Below are positions 20,531-31,940 of a stretch of 64,000 nt of DNA, one piece after another. This DNA is from Microglena sp. YARC. Taxonomy: Eukaryota; Chlorophyta; Chlorophyceae; Chlamydomonadales; Chlamydomonadaceae. The notes below the pieces were generated by a model. That model ran no database searches. It saw only the letters and a list, made by a program, of their open reading frames with translations, and had not been told where the DNA came from. Made by a program: the position numbers and the translations under genes. The stretch's first letter is position 1, and each line of letters opens with the position of its first letter. The stretch spans positions 174,813,492 to 174,877,491 of the forward strand of contig CM039462.1 in the NCBI GenBank assembly GCA_022414725.1. The letters run 5' to 3'.

Positions 20531-21666
20531 AGCCATCTTGAACTTGTCATCCGTTATTAAGGGGGTCTACCTTTTTCAAGACATCTGAAATGGCTTTGCT
20601 TGGACTAACCTGCCACTATGGTGGTGAACACATAGGCCCATGCTGATTGCATGTAGGCCATACCGGGCTAAACATACAGCATTTCTGTGTTGTGCCAGCC
20701 TACATTCCCTCCATTGCTTAGGGTTCTGAAACGAAGTTGGCTCCAAGGTCTGGCCTAGAAGACCACCCTATGATCACTAGAAAAACCGGCATGGTATGAA
20801 TGACTATGCAGTAAAAATGTTGTTTTAGGGACTGCGCACTGTGACTCTGAGGTGTTAGTCGGTGCCACCCAAGATCATTGTTGTTGCGAGGTAGCACAGC
20901 CAGCTAGAATGATGTGTTTGGTGCTCACCACCGTCTCTCCTCCTCCTCGCTCTCTGCAATTTTGGTAGCCATGTTTTGGTAGCGATGGGAAATTGTGAGA
21001 TTACCCCCTAATGCATTGCAGCATTGATGCTCTATGCAAATCTGGTTTGGCCTCCAGAAACTTAGTGAATTGGGTATGTTGTCACCACTAGAACATTTCA
21101 GGGATTTTAGACTACGTTGGGCCTCCCCACTTTCACCCAACTTTGACTCAACTTTGACGAACCCTCTTTTGCCAAGCTTCAGGATTCAATCAAAGCTTAA
21201 GGATTCAAGGCTGCTGAAAGTTGCAGTACCGGTATTTGTGACAAACGTGTCAAAGATGTGAAAAAATATATCTGAATGTATTTTGATAAGAATGCATATA
21301 TTTTGATATATTTTGATTGTTTTTATAACGATTACATTTTCCTGGTAGCTATTTTTACTCCTGACGACGGCAAGTATTGCTGGATGGAGAATTTCTGGCT
21401 GGAGCCACATAGCCAAATTCAAGTAACCAAGCTCAAATGAAATGAAAAAATAAAAATGGGGAATAAGTGTTTTGTTCGCGTTTACATTTTCCTGGTAAAT
21501 TTTGTTTGGCTGAGTTCAAGTTCAAGCTGCGTCACTGCGTGTTTTTGCATGACGCACACAGATTTAAAACCGGTCGCGTCTCATGATGCATATAAAAGTG
21601 TAACCAAGTAAAGAGTCCTCCAGAGCAAACCTGATATACAGCTATACATCTCATTTCATAACCATG
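20531..21666. other. Intergenic, no gene seen
   Basis: Short open frames here have no recognisable content. About 21,320-21,520 shares blocks (acattttcctggta, gccaaattcaag) with about 46,310-46,400 on the far side of the LINE, so both belong to an older repeat landscape. Confidence 0.45.
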
Positions 21667-21699
21667 TAACCAACATCCTGTACTCAGGACTTTAGAACT

Positions 21700-22254
21700 T
21701 TGACTCATCCTACCTGGGATACAGCTCCTAGGGGAGGTAGACCTACTCCCAGACTTCGTTCCACTCCTGTAAACAGCTCTAGCTATTTGGAACCCCAAAT
21801 AGACTGTCACTGTCAAGTTCATTCTATTAACGCCTACCTCGGATACAAGGCCCTGGACTACAAAGAGGTCCTACAGTTCTCCATAAACCTCAACACACAC
21901 GTCACTAACTACACTCAACATGAGTGGGATCTAGAACGTTGCTATTTCAACAAACTAACCGGTAACTACACAATCCCTTTAGTCAACTATTACCTGGCTA
22001 ACAGGAAATCTCACTTAGGCTCTCTCACTGGCCACAGGAACTCACAAACATATACTCCATCTCATCCTCCCCCTACTACACCAACAACTGAAGACACATC
22101 TGAGAATTATTCTGCAGGAATTATGCCTGGCAGCACTAAACAGCAAATTTTATCTCGGCTTCCTCCCAGCTGCTCAAGGTTTATCCTCCACTACAACTGT
22201 GGATATGGACATGCTACCACCATTAAGCAAATTAATGGTAAGTGGTGGACATGA
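21700..22254 (+). pseudogene. LINE N-terminal Josephin-like cysteine protease segment
   Basis: The 184-codon frame contains DCHCQVHSINAYLG, with Cys, His and Asn spaced C-x2-H-x2-N as around the catalytic Cys of Josephin-type deubiquitinases. It ends in YGHATTIKQINGKWW, resembling the catalytic-His block of the same family (GH..T). The expected continuation of that block (DMNSEHNGP) is in the next frame at 22,242, so a one-base shift separates protease from the rest. OTU and related peptidases are an alternative; such proteases are known at the N terminus of some LINEs. Activity cannot be judged from sequence. Confidence 0.6.
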
Positions 22255-23701
22255 ACTCTGAACACAACGGCCCTAGTCTTCTCCACTCACAAGATTGGAT
22301 AAAACTTCAAGGGCACATCTACACTCTTACTAAAACATCACCCTCCTTCCTTTCACACCCTTTTCAACCAGAAATTAACCACACACCAGGCCGCCCTATT
22401 AGGGAGACTGTTGACATGATCTCCCCTACTAGTAACACCACACCCACTCATAACCATCCTGACTCTCCCCACAGTATGGACCACATAACTTCCCCATGGC
22501 CTGCAGAACTCACAGATCACAACTTACCAGATCAGGATAACTCCTCAGATCTAACTTTCTCAGATCTCCTAGACTCCACCTTATCAGATCAAGAAGATCC
22601 CATAGATTCTCCCTCTTTAAATCAAAAAGACCCCACAGAAACTATTTACTTAGTCTCTGACGATGAGGAACCTCCCAGATCAAAACAAAAAACATCTCCT
22701 GCAAAGAAAAATAATTTAACTACAAAACGCTCACACCTCTGCACACACCAGATGCACAACACACCTCTCCCTATACCTAGCAAAGTCGTCCTTCCTGACT
22801 TCACTAAGTTTCGCCAATGCAGAATCTTTGGGGCAGAACCTCCTACCAAGAAACCTGCTCCTCCCAGACTCAAAACCCTTCCAACGAAAAGAATTAAAAT
22901 TACTCATACTACTTCACATCCTGTTCAACAACAGCAAACTGCACTCTATCCCACTAACATTATCACTTCCAACTGCAGAGGCATCTTCTCATCCTGGGAA
23001 ACACTCTATGACCATATTAGAACCAATGAGCCAGACATTGCTATTCTCACCGAAACAAAACTCACCTCCAACAATACAGGCATAATTAATATGATCAAAC
23101 AAGACCTCTCTGACTACCACTTTCATCACAGCAGCAAAACCATTAAGCAAGCTACCAATGCAGACAACATTGTTACCCGCTCAGGTGGAGTCATCACACT
23201 TATCAAAAAGACTCTTACTGCACACCTAATTAAACATGAAATCCCCACTGACATAGCTGGTCATCTCACTCATCAAACTATTAACAACATCACTCACATT
23301 CTAGTGTCTACATGCCCTGCAATGATCCTGCCAAAAGAGCCCGCATCTATGAACACATCCACTACATCATATCCCAGAACCCCTCTCACCACTACATTGC
23401 AGGGGGAGACTGGAATGCAGCTTACTACCTTACTGATAGAAGCAACACAGTCCATCACCTGGAGGACCAGCCTCACTACCAGCATCTTAATAAATATTCA
23501 ATTCACATCCAACCATCACCACGTCCCCATACTTACTCAGACAACACCTCCTACAGCAGCAGGATAGATGACATCATTCTCATCAACCCCCCACCTGCAA
23601 CCATGGTGACAGAAACCACACACCAAATGGGAGACACACTTGACCACTTGACCCTGGAACAAACAAATTACCTCCTCTCTCTTTCCTCCTCCCAACCTTG
23701 A
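22242..23701 (+). pseudogene. LINE APE-type endonuclease region, one frameshift
   Basis: After a low-complexity Asp/Ser/Pro linker, APE motifs appear in order: ITSNCRGI, PDIAILTETKL (metal-binding Glu), then, after a shift near 23,310, HYIAGGDWNAAY, SRIDDIIL and GDTLDHLTL. These are the standard exonuclease-endonuclease-phosphatase motifs that nick target DNA for target-primed reverse transcription. The two open parts are 22,242-23,567 and 23,312-23,701. Confidence 0.78.
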
Positions 23702-23756
23702 CACACCACCTCACAATCCAACACCCCAACTGCAACTCCCTCTCAAGCAACAGGAC

Positions 23757-24437
23757 ATGGCCAAAGCCAGAGAGGCAATCTCAAATAAATTTCTCCATCA
23801 ATTTCAACACAGCCACATCAACATAAATAAAGCCTGGACTATAGCACAAACTTTACTGGGAGAAGATAAAACATCTGCACACATCCAATCTATTAGACAA
23901 GAACTCACAGCCACCATGCCAGAAAATCTTAACAGCATGGCAGATCATCTCATGATCACTCTTCACCAAGCTCTTTCCATCATGACTGACATCTGCCCCA
24001 TTAAGTCTAGCACACCAGGCATTTTTTTGCCCAGACAAACTGCTAAAACCTACAGACGTCTTAACTACCATATTAAACACATTAAAGTCCTTCGAACAGC
24101 CTCCAATCACCATGACCAACAACAATACATGGAGCTCAGAAGCACACCTCATACGGCAGGCACATACTCACCTACCACTAAAATTAAAATACAACAGCAC
24201 CTACAAAACTTACTCCTCCCTGACTACTGCCTCTCTCTAACTGCTGATATTAAACAAAGTATTACAGAACTACGTCACATGCAGGCTGCACTCAAAGAGG
24301 AGAGAGCAACTGCCTCCATCAAGAAATTCAGACGCCGCCTCAGCACACAGGCACGACAAACTCACAGGTATATTTTCTCTCCTGAAAATTACACACACAC
24401 CCACTGCCCTACTGGATGCATCCTCAAACACACTTAG
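23757..24437 (+). pseudogene. LINE linker between endonuclease and RT
   Basis: A 226-codon frame between APE and RT with no recognisable motif. It is rich in Gln, His, Thr and Lys like the rest of the LINE polyprotein, and collinear with it. A frame change precedes and follows it. Confidence 0.5.
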
Positions 24438-24465
24438 CACCAGTACCCAGGGTCTCCTGGAAGTT

Positions 24466-25700
24466 TTGACCAAACACATGGGTAAACTTATGTCACCTCC
24501 CACACCACCCATCTTAGATGATTATACCCGACATGCCACTCCCCCCCATGGGAAACACACAGACAAATACCACCTTGAAACTCCAGCCAACTCCATACAA
24601 ACCACTGCCTCCCCTTACACCTATCTCTCCTCCTCAACCACCTATGATGACTGCATGAGGAAACTCTCCACTAACAAAGCCACAGGCCCAGACGGCATAC
24701 CTAATGAACTACTTATGTGCCTCCCACAGGAAATGCACCTCACCATACACAAACTCATGCAGCTAGTATGGATCCTGGGAGAAACATCAGACTGCTGGAA
24801 AATCTCCCACACAGTCATGCTCTACAAAAAATCAGATCCTTGCTTACCCCAAAATTACAGGCCAATAGGCCTTAACAATGCTGTAGCCAAAACTCTGGAC
24901 CTTTCTTGTTACCAACACTATTACTACCTACTCTGAAACCAATCACATTCTTAGTGCCTGCCAAGAGGGTTTCAGAAAAGACAAAAGTACCTATAGACAA
25001 CTCTTGACCCTACTCCACAACATTGAGGATGCTGCCCTCTTCCACCAGGACCTTTATGCTGCCTACTTTGACTTTAGCTCTGCCTTCGACATGATTGATC
25101 ACCAAAAACTTCTCTGCATTATGCACAGCTTGGGTTATACCCATGATACTATAGATACAATTAAAGGAATTTACACAAACTCTACTACACATATCCTCCT
25201 TAACAATACATCTGGCTCCCCTATCCCCATCACTAGGGGCACTATCCAGGGAGACACTCTCTCCCCCTTACTCTTCATTATTTTTCTAGAACCCCTACAC
25301 AGATGGCTCCGTTCTGGAGGACGAGGATACAGAGCAGCATCCCTACCCTCCACAACATACAGCAGATGAAAACCACACTAGCAGCTTGGGGTATGCTGAC
25401 GACACTGCCGTCCTAACCGGCAGCTCAGAGGACCTTCGCATCCAATGTGGTAAAGTTCAAACTTTTAGTATCTGGTCGGGCATCCCTCTTAACGCCACTA
25501 AATGTGTGGTTAGTGGCATACTCCACAAATCACACCCCTCACAACCTACTCACAACAACACTCTCAAACAAAGGCTAGAAAAAAATCCTTTAGGTAATTC
25601 CTATGCTACCTACCAGCCGCCAGACCAAGCCTATAAATACCTGGGGGTTCACATCTCACTTACCTTAAATTGGAAAAACTCAACTTCACTCTACTATTGA
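24466..25700 (+). pseudogene. LINE reverse transcriptase, broken in three frames
   Basis: 24,466-24,936 has the fingers (NKATGPDGIPNELL, YRPIGLNNAVAK). 25,004-25,369 has the palm aspartate motif AYFDFSSAFDMID and the GTIQGDTLSPLLF motif. 25,386-25,700 has the catalytic GYADDTAVL. Domain order is correct and contiguous, with breaks near 24,940 and 25,370. All catalytic aspartates are retained. Confidence 0.85.
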
Positions 25701-25719
25701 AACCATCCACAACAAAGGC

Positions 25720-26382
25720 TTGAGTATCCTCACTAAAGCTAAAAATAGGGCAACCCCCACCCAATGTCTACGAATAATCTCACAATGTGTCAGAGCAGCT
25801 ATTAAATACCCCATGATAGTAGCTCCCTTCTCACTAACCGACATTCATGTCATTGACAGAGCAGTATTAAAAACGGTTAAACTCTGCTGCTCCCTTCCTA
25901 GATCCTTTCCGACAAGAGCACTCCACCTCCCCAAAACAGAGGCAGGACTAGGGGTGCCCTCTCTACTCACTGAATATACTCAGATTACTGCAACAGCCCT
26001 CACCCAGTCCATGAACGACCAAGGTCACCTGGGAATTCTCACCAGGGCTCTTCTTGACAAATCAACCTCCACCATGACCACTCTAGATCCTCTCTCTCTC
26101 TCCCGCAAGCAATTTATGTCCCTAGCCCGCCAGCTGGAAATTATTAAAAAATCTGACATAACAATTTCTTGGAATGACATAGAACTTCTTGACAAACTTA
26201 ACATACACTCTCTCCCTCTTCCACCACAGGCAATCCCTGTCTCACTCATGACTCCTTTCCACGACCTGGACATCTACTCATACCACGACCTGGTCACCCC
26301 CATGGAACTCATCTTATCAGTACTACAGACCTCTCTCTTATTACTTTACACAAAATTACTAAACACCACAAACGATCCCTGA
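25720..26382 (+). pseudogene. LINE thumb/connection region
   Basis: A 220-codon frame following the RT palm, without catalytic motifs, collinear with the LINE. It ends at a stop at 26,382. The polyprotein appears to resume in another frame from about 26,388 and stays open to the Polinton boundary at 26,939. Confidence 0.55.
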
Positions 26383-26387
26383 ACCGC

Positions 26388-26939
26388 CTCACCGCACACC
26401 TCTCCTCCCTCCAAACCGCCTTTCCTCCAACTCACTCGGACCCACTCCCCCTCTCCCACAGGCAACTTGCGCCTGGCTACGCAATTTCGCAGAACACGAC
26501 AGACAATGTTAAATTTCCTGCTCCTATCGAATCCTCCACCCCACTCACCCAGCGCTACCAACCTCACGCCACCGTTACTGATGCAGACTACGAGGCGGAC
26601 CCCACTGGGGACCTGGAAGGAAACCAATGGTGGGCGTGGCCCACGCAGATCGCAGGCAGTCACGCGCACCAAGCATGGGGCTGCCCCAACAGTGACGCCA
26701 CCTGGTCAGCACGCCACTACTTGTGCAAATCTTGGATCCGACACTCCTCCTCCTCCAAATTCTACCGCGCATATAAAATAACTTCCACCTCGCACCCTGA
26801 CAGGATCCGCGAGGCCATGACATTCCCCGACAGCAGCGCACCTGCACCACCGGCGCGCCTGCTTCACCTTACTTACGGATCTCAGTACAGAGCCCTGCAC
26901 ATTACGAGCTGGCGGGGCAAGCGCTCTTACAGCGACGAC
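26388..26939 (+). pseudogene. LINE frame cut by the Polinton-like insertion, 5' part
   Basis: One frame stays open here and runs up to GACGAC (26,934-26,939), the left copy of the target duplication. The same frame resumes at 42,950 directly after the right GACGAC copy (42,944-42,949). Removing the element plus one 6-bp copy therefore leaves an uninterrupted frame. No known domain is recognised in this stretch. Confidence 0.75.
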
Positions 26940-27276
26940 AGTAAGTATGGCACTAGCGGCACGACGGCATCTTTCCCGAGTAAATAGAAAATTCCGAAAA
27001 ATGCAAAAGAAGGGTAGGTAAATTCCGCGACTGTCTAGCGAAGGCCCGGGCTATTTGTTTTTGTGGGCGATCTGTCGATATTCTCTCAAATGATCATGCA
27101 GTACCAACAATTCGCCTAAGATTCGGGAGCTGACGCGACCATCACTGCGTGACGGGAGGTTACACGAATGGATAAGAAAAAATACGACAAAATACGACAA
27201 AATACGATTCATTACACTTTGTTACACCTTTCTACTCTCCGCGCAGGATGAGGAAGTTGGTTAGCGGAACGCCGCT
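26940..27276 (+). repeat. Left terminal inverted repeat
   Basis: It matches the right repeat with only two substitutions noticed in the outer 60 bp. It carries two TACGACAAAA units where the right repeat has three, and lacks about 97 bp present in the right repeat after gcgcaggatg. It runs into the stop codon of the first minus-strand gene. Confidence 0.93.
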
Positions 27277-27574
27277 ATATCATGACTTTGCCTATGCCCT
27301 GCGCTACTCTCCCGATCCCGCTAGCTTTAGACAGGATTTTCTCTGTTTCCGGTGAAAAACCATGTAAAGCAGACCCTACACTTCTGATCCCATCCGCTAC
27401 GCCTCCTTGTCCCAACATGTCAGCTATCCCCGCTGCGGCGTTAGACACCGGTATAGAGAACTGTCCAACCTTCCGGGCTACATTGCCCCCAAAATCAGCT
27501 ACCCTTCTCACTACGTTTCCAAATGAGCCAATTGCGCGTCCAACTGAAGATTTGATTGAATCAAAGATGCCCAT
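27275..27574 (-). CDS. Small amphipathic Gly/Ala-rich viral protein, 99 aa
   Basis: I recognise no family with certainty. The protein alternates Gly/Ala/Val-rich helices with Arg/Lys (FGNVVRRVADFGGNVARK, NAAAGIADMLGQGG). Small membrane-active or core-associated virion proteins of adeno-like and Polinton viruses look similar in composition. Its stop lies inside the left TIR. It is the last gene of the minus-strand virion cluster, 22 bp beyond the next gene. Confidence 0.6.
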   Translation of the reverse strand: MGIFDSIKSSVGRAIGSFGNVVRRVADFGGNVARKVGQFSIPVSNAAAGIADMLGQGGVADGIRSVGSALHGFSPETEKILSKASGIGRVAQGIGKVMI

Positions 27575-27596
27575 ATTATATAATAGCCCTGGATAT

Positions 27597-28424
27597 TTAT
27601 TTCAGTGCAAGTAAGGTAATTTTATCGTTTAGGTTTTTCAAAATTGATAAAATCGATTCTATAGGATCGTTTTTGGATTCATAATCTATCCTCAAAGTAA
27701 TGCTCCAGTCGTAGGGGAAAGGTCCTATCTCGTCTTTGTGTTCGTCCTTGATTGATAATTCCAGTTCTGACACGTGAGACGCGCTGGTGTAGAAGCTAAA
27801 ATCGTCATTCACATTTTGATAAATGATGTTGGCAAAACTAGGGACATTAACAGGGACCCTTATTAATACATCTGATTCCTGTGCATTGGTTTGACGGAAA
27901 TTATTCACAGCCGAGTTAGTTACCTTTGGGAGGTTATGATGAATTGTCAGGAAACTTTCTAAATTCAAACGCAATGGAAAGTTGCTAATAATCTGTGATC
28001 CAATTGGCTTATCATGTGGGAGGAACCCAAATAAATATGAACTTTTATCTTTGAATTCAAACCCATAATTTGGACCAGGTGTGTTAAAAGTGCATAATCC
28101 GTTTATTTCATTGTGGCTTATGGTCCAGCCTGGTAGTAAAGTGTTCAGTGTTGCTAACCATTGGTCCAGGTCGTAGTTTCCAATAGGGATTCTAACGGAT
28201 GTCTTTGTCCCATTATTAACAACACTGAAGTCATTGTTACTGGCCCGAATACTGTAGAAACATCTATTGATTATTAAATCCGTAACGGTTATTTTAGTAC
28301 GACCACCGAATTCGTTATGTAAGATCCCTGCAGGTAGACTAGTTGTGAAATTATCTGGTGTCCCAGATGTTCTGTATTGTGAACTGATGTATATTAATTG
28401 AGTTTTGACAACAATGGGTGCCAT
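27597..28424 (-). CDS. Probable virion structural protein, 275 aa
   Basis: A beta-rich sequence opens with IYISSQYRTSGTPDNFT and later has IPIGNYDLDQWLATLN, a pattern I associate with minor capsid or vertex proteins of algal dsDNA viruses. I cannot name the family. The ATG shares one base with the stop of the upstream gene (TAATG), so the two are tightly packed. It may be the penton or another minor capsid protein, by position and fold expectation only. Confidence 0.65.
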   Translation of the reverse strand: MAPIVVKTQLIYISSQYRTSGTPDNFTTSLPAGILHNEFGGRTKITVTDLIINRCFYSIRASNNDFSVVNNGTKTSVRIPIGNYDLDQWLATLNTLLPGWTISHNEINGLCTFNTPGPNYGFEFKDKSSYLFGFLPHDKPIGSQIISNFPLRLNLESFLTIHHNLPKVTNSAVNNFRQTNAQESDVLIRVPVNVPSFANIIYQNVNDDFSFYTSASHVSELELSIKDEHKDEIGPFPYDWSITLRIDYESKNDPIESILSILKNLNDKITLLALK

Positions 28425-28825
28425 TATATCATTTCGTAGATAATAACTGATAGAATGAAATTTGGGAATCCAACATACAGATTTCCAGCGGCATCGTAGA
28501 CTGTTATATTTAATTGTTGATTTTTCAGAGACGGGATTAGCTTGTGACCTAGTGTATTGCTTGTAATTGTCTTAACAATACTGTGGGTTTCCCCTCCTAA
28601 AAGCAGGTTTGTTCTCTCTCCATTCACTGAATTATCAAAGGAGGTTTGAGCGAAGATGCCATTTGCGCTCATGCAGAATGGCCCTGGTTTACTTGCAGTG
28701 GTAAATGATTCGACAGCCAGCTGGTATCCCTTTTCATTGTATGGCAGGTCGCAATTTAGTTTTAATTGGTAATTCTGCGTTGATGTATTATATGAGCTAA
28801 ATAACGTTACTCTCTGCCAAGCCAT
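28424..28825 (-). CDS. Small structural-like protein, 133 aa
   Basis: Starts MAWQRVTLFSSYNTSTQNY and has the same strand-rich character as its neighbour (QLKLNCDLPYNEKGYQLAVE). It could be a paralogue of the N-terminal part of the 27,597-28,424 protein. It overlaps the upstream gene by 29 bp and the downstream one by 1 bp. No function can be assigned. Confidence 0.6.
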   Translation of the reverse strand: MAWQRVTLFSSYNTSTQNYQLKLNCDLPYNEKGYQLAVESFTTASKPGPFCMSANGIFAQTSFDNSVNGERTNLLLGGETHSIVKTITSNTLGHKLIPSLKNQQLNITVYDAAGNLYVGFPNFILSVIIYEMI

Positions 28826-29078
28826 TTATATTACTGTACATTTTTTCATTTTCTACAGTGACCAAACCTTCCAAGACCTCGTTTGAAACCGATTTTTTCT
28901 GCTTATTCATATCTTTCCGTATAAGTTTTTTGTCCCTATACATGAGTGGTTTCGCAATATGTAGGGAAATGCAGGAATCCACTAAATATTCGGGCAGTCT
29001 GGGTGACAAGTCCAATACTGCTGCTTTCAGATACTTGTAATCATTGGTCTGTCTATATTCATTTGTGATAGCCGCCAT
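28797..29078 (-). CDS. Hypothetical viral protein, 93 aa
   Basis: A soluble, charged protein (LSPRLPEYLVDSCISLHIAK; KKLIRKDMNKQKKSVSNEV). Not recognised. It lies 3 bp downstream of the ATPase gene and overlaps the next gene, so it is part of the virion cluster. Confidence 0.6.
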   Translation of the reverse strand: MAAITNEYRQTNDYKYLKAAVLDLSPRLPEYLVDSCISLHIAKPLMYRDKKLIRKDMNKQKKSVSNEVLEGLVTVENEKMYSNINGLAESNVI

Positions 29079-29081
29079 TGT

Positions 29082-29972
29082 TTAACAATAATTCAGAAAA
29101 AATAATTTTACTGTAAGCTGAGAATGATGTCGAAATTCTTTTTGAACCTTTGGCTTTTGTCTTGTGTAAAAATCCATCACAAGTGCATCATGTTCGTTTC
29201 CCGTTGCGTGCAGATAGAGTGATTCAAACTTCTGTAGAGTGATAGAACTACTTACTTCTTCGTATAAATCCTCCAAGATCTTAGTGCTGGCAAACTTGAA
29301 TAGCACAAAAAGACTTGTATTGGTTCGTATAGACTTAGGGATTGCTTTGAGATTCTGTGTGCATATCATTATGTTTATACCCAAATGTCTGTTCTTGAGA
29401 ATCAAATTAGTCAAGGCTGATTTACCAACAGATTTAAATGCGCTACTGCCAACAAGGTCGTCTAATATGAGATATACCACACAACCGTTTGGGTACTTGC
29501 AGGTAGGTCGTTGGTATCCGGTTCTGTCAAGGAAATCGATTTCTTCATATGATAATCCGTCTATGTTGCCTTTCATAAACTTGGAATAAACAATCATCTG
29601 CCTGCTGCATTCTTCTGTATTTTCCTTTTCAAGTTTTATGTTTTCAATCACTTCTAAAAGTTTGGAGTCTGAATATTCTGAAATGATATCATTTGGATCA
29701 ATTTTCAAGCAATTAAATACAGGGTTAGCATCATGTGTCGGGGAAATTACTATAACTCTCATATCTTGTTTGCCATTAAATCCATAAATCTCGTATTGTT
29801 TCAATAATTTGCAGAGACTGTACGTCTTCCCACTTCCCCTGGAGCCGACGAGGAGTGACACAAAATAATTACGTGGCAGAGCTGAATTGAGGGACTGTGG
29901 ATACTTGTTTGCTTTGTATTGGAGTGGTTTATGACTGAAATTTGCTACTGCGTTCTCAACAATATTCATCAC
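29082..29972 (-). CDS. FtsK/HerA (A32)-type genome-packaging ATPase, 296 aa
   Basis: Walker A is LVGSRGSGKTYSL (41-53), with catalytic Lys49. Walker B is VVYLILDDLVG (165-174), with Asp pair 171-172. A CTQNLKAIPKSIRTN block (204-218) matches the region of A32-like ATPases that carries the arginine finger. These enzymes pump viral DNA into preformed capsids and are a hallmark of Polintons, virophages and NCLDVs. Length is normal for the family and the frame is intact. It sits in the minus-strand virion cluster beside the capsid genes. Confidence 0.92.
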   Translation of the reverse strand: MMNIVENAVANFSHKPLQYKANKYPQSLNSALPRNYFVSLLVGSRGSGKTYSLCKLLKQYEIYGFNGKQDMRVIVISPTHDANPVFNCLKIDPNDIISEYSDSKLLEVIENIKLEKENTEECSRQMIVYSKFMKGNIDGLSYEEIDFLDRTGYQRPTCKYPNGCVVYLILDDLVGSSAFKSVGKSALTNLILKNRHLGINIMICTQNLKAIPKSIRTNTSLFVLFKFASTKILEDLYEEVSSSITLQKFESLYLHATGNEHDALVMDFYTRQKPKVQKEFRHHSQLTVKLFFLNYC

Positions 29973-29990
29973 TAATTACATTGTAGAATA

Positions 29991-30507
29991 TTAATCAAAA
30001 TGGACATGTGTGCCAGGAAAGAGTGATTGGTAAGCGACTCGTTTGCCCTCGTTTAATATTTTTTCCCTAAGAAGTTGTACTGTATCTTCTTGAGTAAGCA
30101 TTGGCCTAGCTTTGGTGACCTTCAGACGTTTTTCAATGTATTTTGATATCTGTTGTACCTCTCCTTCTTTTTCTTCTTCTTCTTCTGATTGAGAATCTGT
30201 TACCATCTGTTTATCTTCATCTGAAGATTCAAGAGAAACAACCACATCCTTCTTTAACTTTTTAAAAGACAGTGTTTTTGCGACGTGTCATTTCTGCCGT
30301 TTTTTCTTGTTTTTGGACTTCTTTCTCTTGAATCTTCAGTTCTTTATCCTGTCGTGTAATCTCTCCTAATTCCCGCCTTTTTGCCCATGCTTTTTCTCTG
30401 GCGATAGCCAATGCTGCTTTCTGTTTCTCGGACATAACTCGTTTAGCTTTGACTGGTATCACTGAAATGTCTTCTAATATGTTGGTATCTTCTTCTATAT
30501 TCTCCAT
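29991..30507 (-). pseudogene. Charged coiled-coil protein, probably one gene with a frameshift
   Basis: Two frames (30,262-30,507, 81 aa; 29,991-30,245, 84 aa) join naturally if one base is gained or lost in the TCTTTTAAAAAG run near 30,255-30,270. The first part is a Lys/Glu-rich helix (AREKAWAKRRELGEITRQDK). The second is very acidic (SEEEEEKEGE) and then basic. Similar charged proteins of unknown role sit beside ATPases in PLVs. Function unknown. Confidence 0.55.
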
Positions 30508-30571
30508 ATGTGATTTTACATTAGAAAAGATTAGAATTAATTAGAAAAATTAAATAGGTTTTACAAATAAT

Positions 30572-30775
30572 TTATTGGAATTTGGGATATACTGGGAGAG
30601 TTCGGAGTATTTTGACTGCATTAGGCTTCCTTGGAATAGGTCTTCCCCAGAGAAGGTCTGATTCATGTAAGGGTGTGCGTATTGTTCGTCTGCCAATAAA
30701 GTTTGTTGCTGGTTGATTGTACTGTGTTTTTTTCGGCCAGGACTCGATGCAGAGAGGTAACATATATTTGTTCAT
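30572..30775 (-). CDS. Hypothetical small basic protein, 67 aa
   Basis: A short basic, Pro-rich frame (NKYMLPLCIESWPKKTQYNQ) between the charged gene and the broken capsid-like gene, flanked by AT-rich spacers with tataat-like sequence. Not recognised. It is intact and in the same orientation as its neighbours. Confidence 0.5.
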   Translation of the reverse strand: MNKYMLPLCIESWPKKTQYNQPATNFIGRRTIRTPLHESDLLWGRPIPRKPNAVKILRTLPVYPKFQ

Positions 30776-30829
30776 GTTATATATTACTTTGTGTAAATAT
30801 ATTTTGAACCCGTTTCGTCATTATCTAAT

Positions 30830-31887
30830 TCTAGAAGACTGTTGTATTTCACGAATAAAAGTGAGTAATTTTTTTATATTATTGTTTCCGTTTGAATAGA
30901 ATGAAATATCATAATTGATATCTTCTTCATTCTCTATATCAATAGGTAGCCCACAGGCCCATTGGTAAGATGAAATAGTTGGGGAAATCTCATCAATAAT
31001 GTCCCGTCAACAGTGTGCGTCATGAGGTGTTCGGTCGCACGATTTTCGTTATCGAATATGAAATCCAGGTATTCTATTGCTTTATCATAAGAATAGGATG
31101 ATTTGCGAGAGGTATATTGTTAATACTAAATCCTACATAAACTGGATTACTTTGAAGATGAATCTCTTTTAATCCATGACTTAATAAGTAACTCGTCCAT
31201 TATAATCTTGTGTAGATACCTTTTTATAATAATCATACTGTAAAAAAGTAGCCAAGACATATTCAATATCACGCGACCCAACAAAGATATTTGTTGTTTT
31301 GATTTTCGGATTCATTGAGTTGAAATTGACTGGTGAAATTATCGAATTCAATTCTATCGGATACATTGTCTTCTATTTCACTTTTTGATAATGAGTGTTG
31401 GTTTTACAATTTCATATCCAACAGATACATTGTCTCTTAACAGCACCACGGCATCTGCCCACTCAATAACAATTCTGATTTTGCCTTTAACAATACAGTC
31501 CTTAGTTCCTAGGATACCATGGAATTTATCAATCACGAACGGTATCCGATCTGTCTCTGCAACAATGTCGACTGCTTGATTATTCCCAAACATATTAGTT
31601 GAGGTTTGTGTCGAGTTGTGTACGTCCATCATCCTAGCCAAATGATTATACTCATTTATTGTTTGAATTAGGACATCATCAAAATATACTGAAAGAGTAC
31701 TGATCATGCATCCGATTCCACGAGGCGCTACTCCTAGTGAATTCATTGTAAACATTATCTTCGCGCTGTTCAAATCCCAAATCCCTTCATTTATCTCGAA
31801 TACGCATTGGCTTTTGGGGGAAAAAATAGTATCACCTATGGCCTGAAAACTGAACACCTTTGTTATATGTTTTGGTACAGGGTTCAT
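30830..31887 (-). pseudogene. Second capsid-like (jelly-roll) protein, broken
   Basis: 31,378-31,887 encodes 169 residues, including a jelly-roll-like strand pattern with TLSVYFDDVLIQTINEYNHLARM, which parallels VDLEVNGMVVSGCSNYNQLW in the major capsid protein. The sequence continues in other frames: 31,181-31,366 (SRDIEYVLATFLQYDYYKK), then pieces with NNIPLANHPIL, YDKAIEYLDFIFDNE and SYQWACGLPIDIE down to about 30,830. At least four frame breaks. It is probably a minor or second capsid protein; the penton is an alternative. Confidence 0.5.
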
Positions 31888-31940
31888 TTATATTATTGTT
31901 AGATATATTTTATATTTTGTTAGCAAAGCTAACCAAACAA

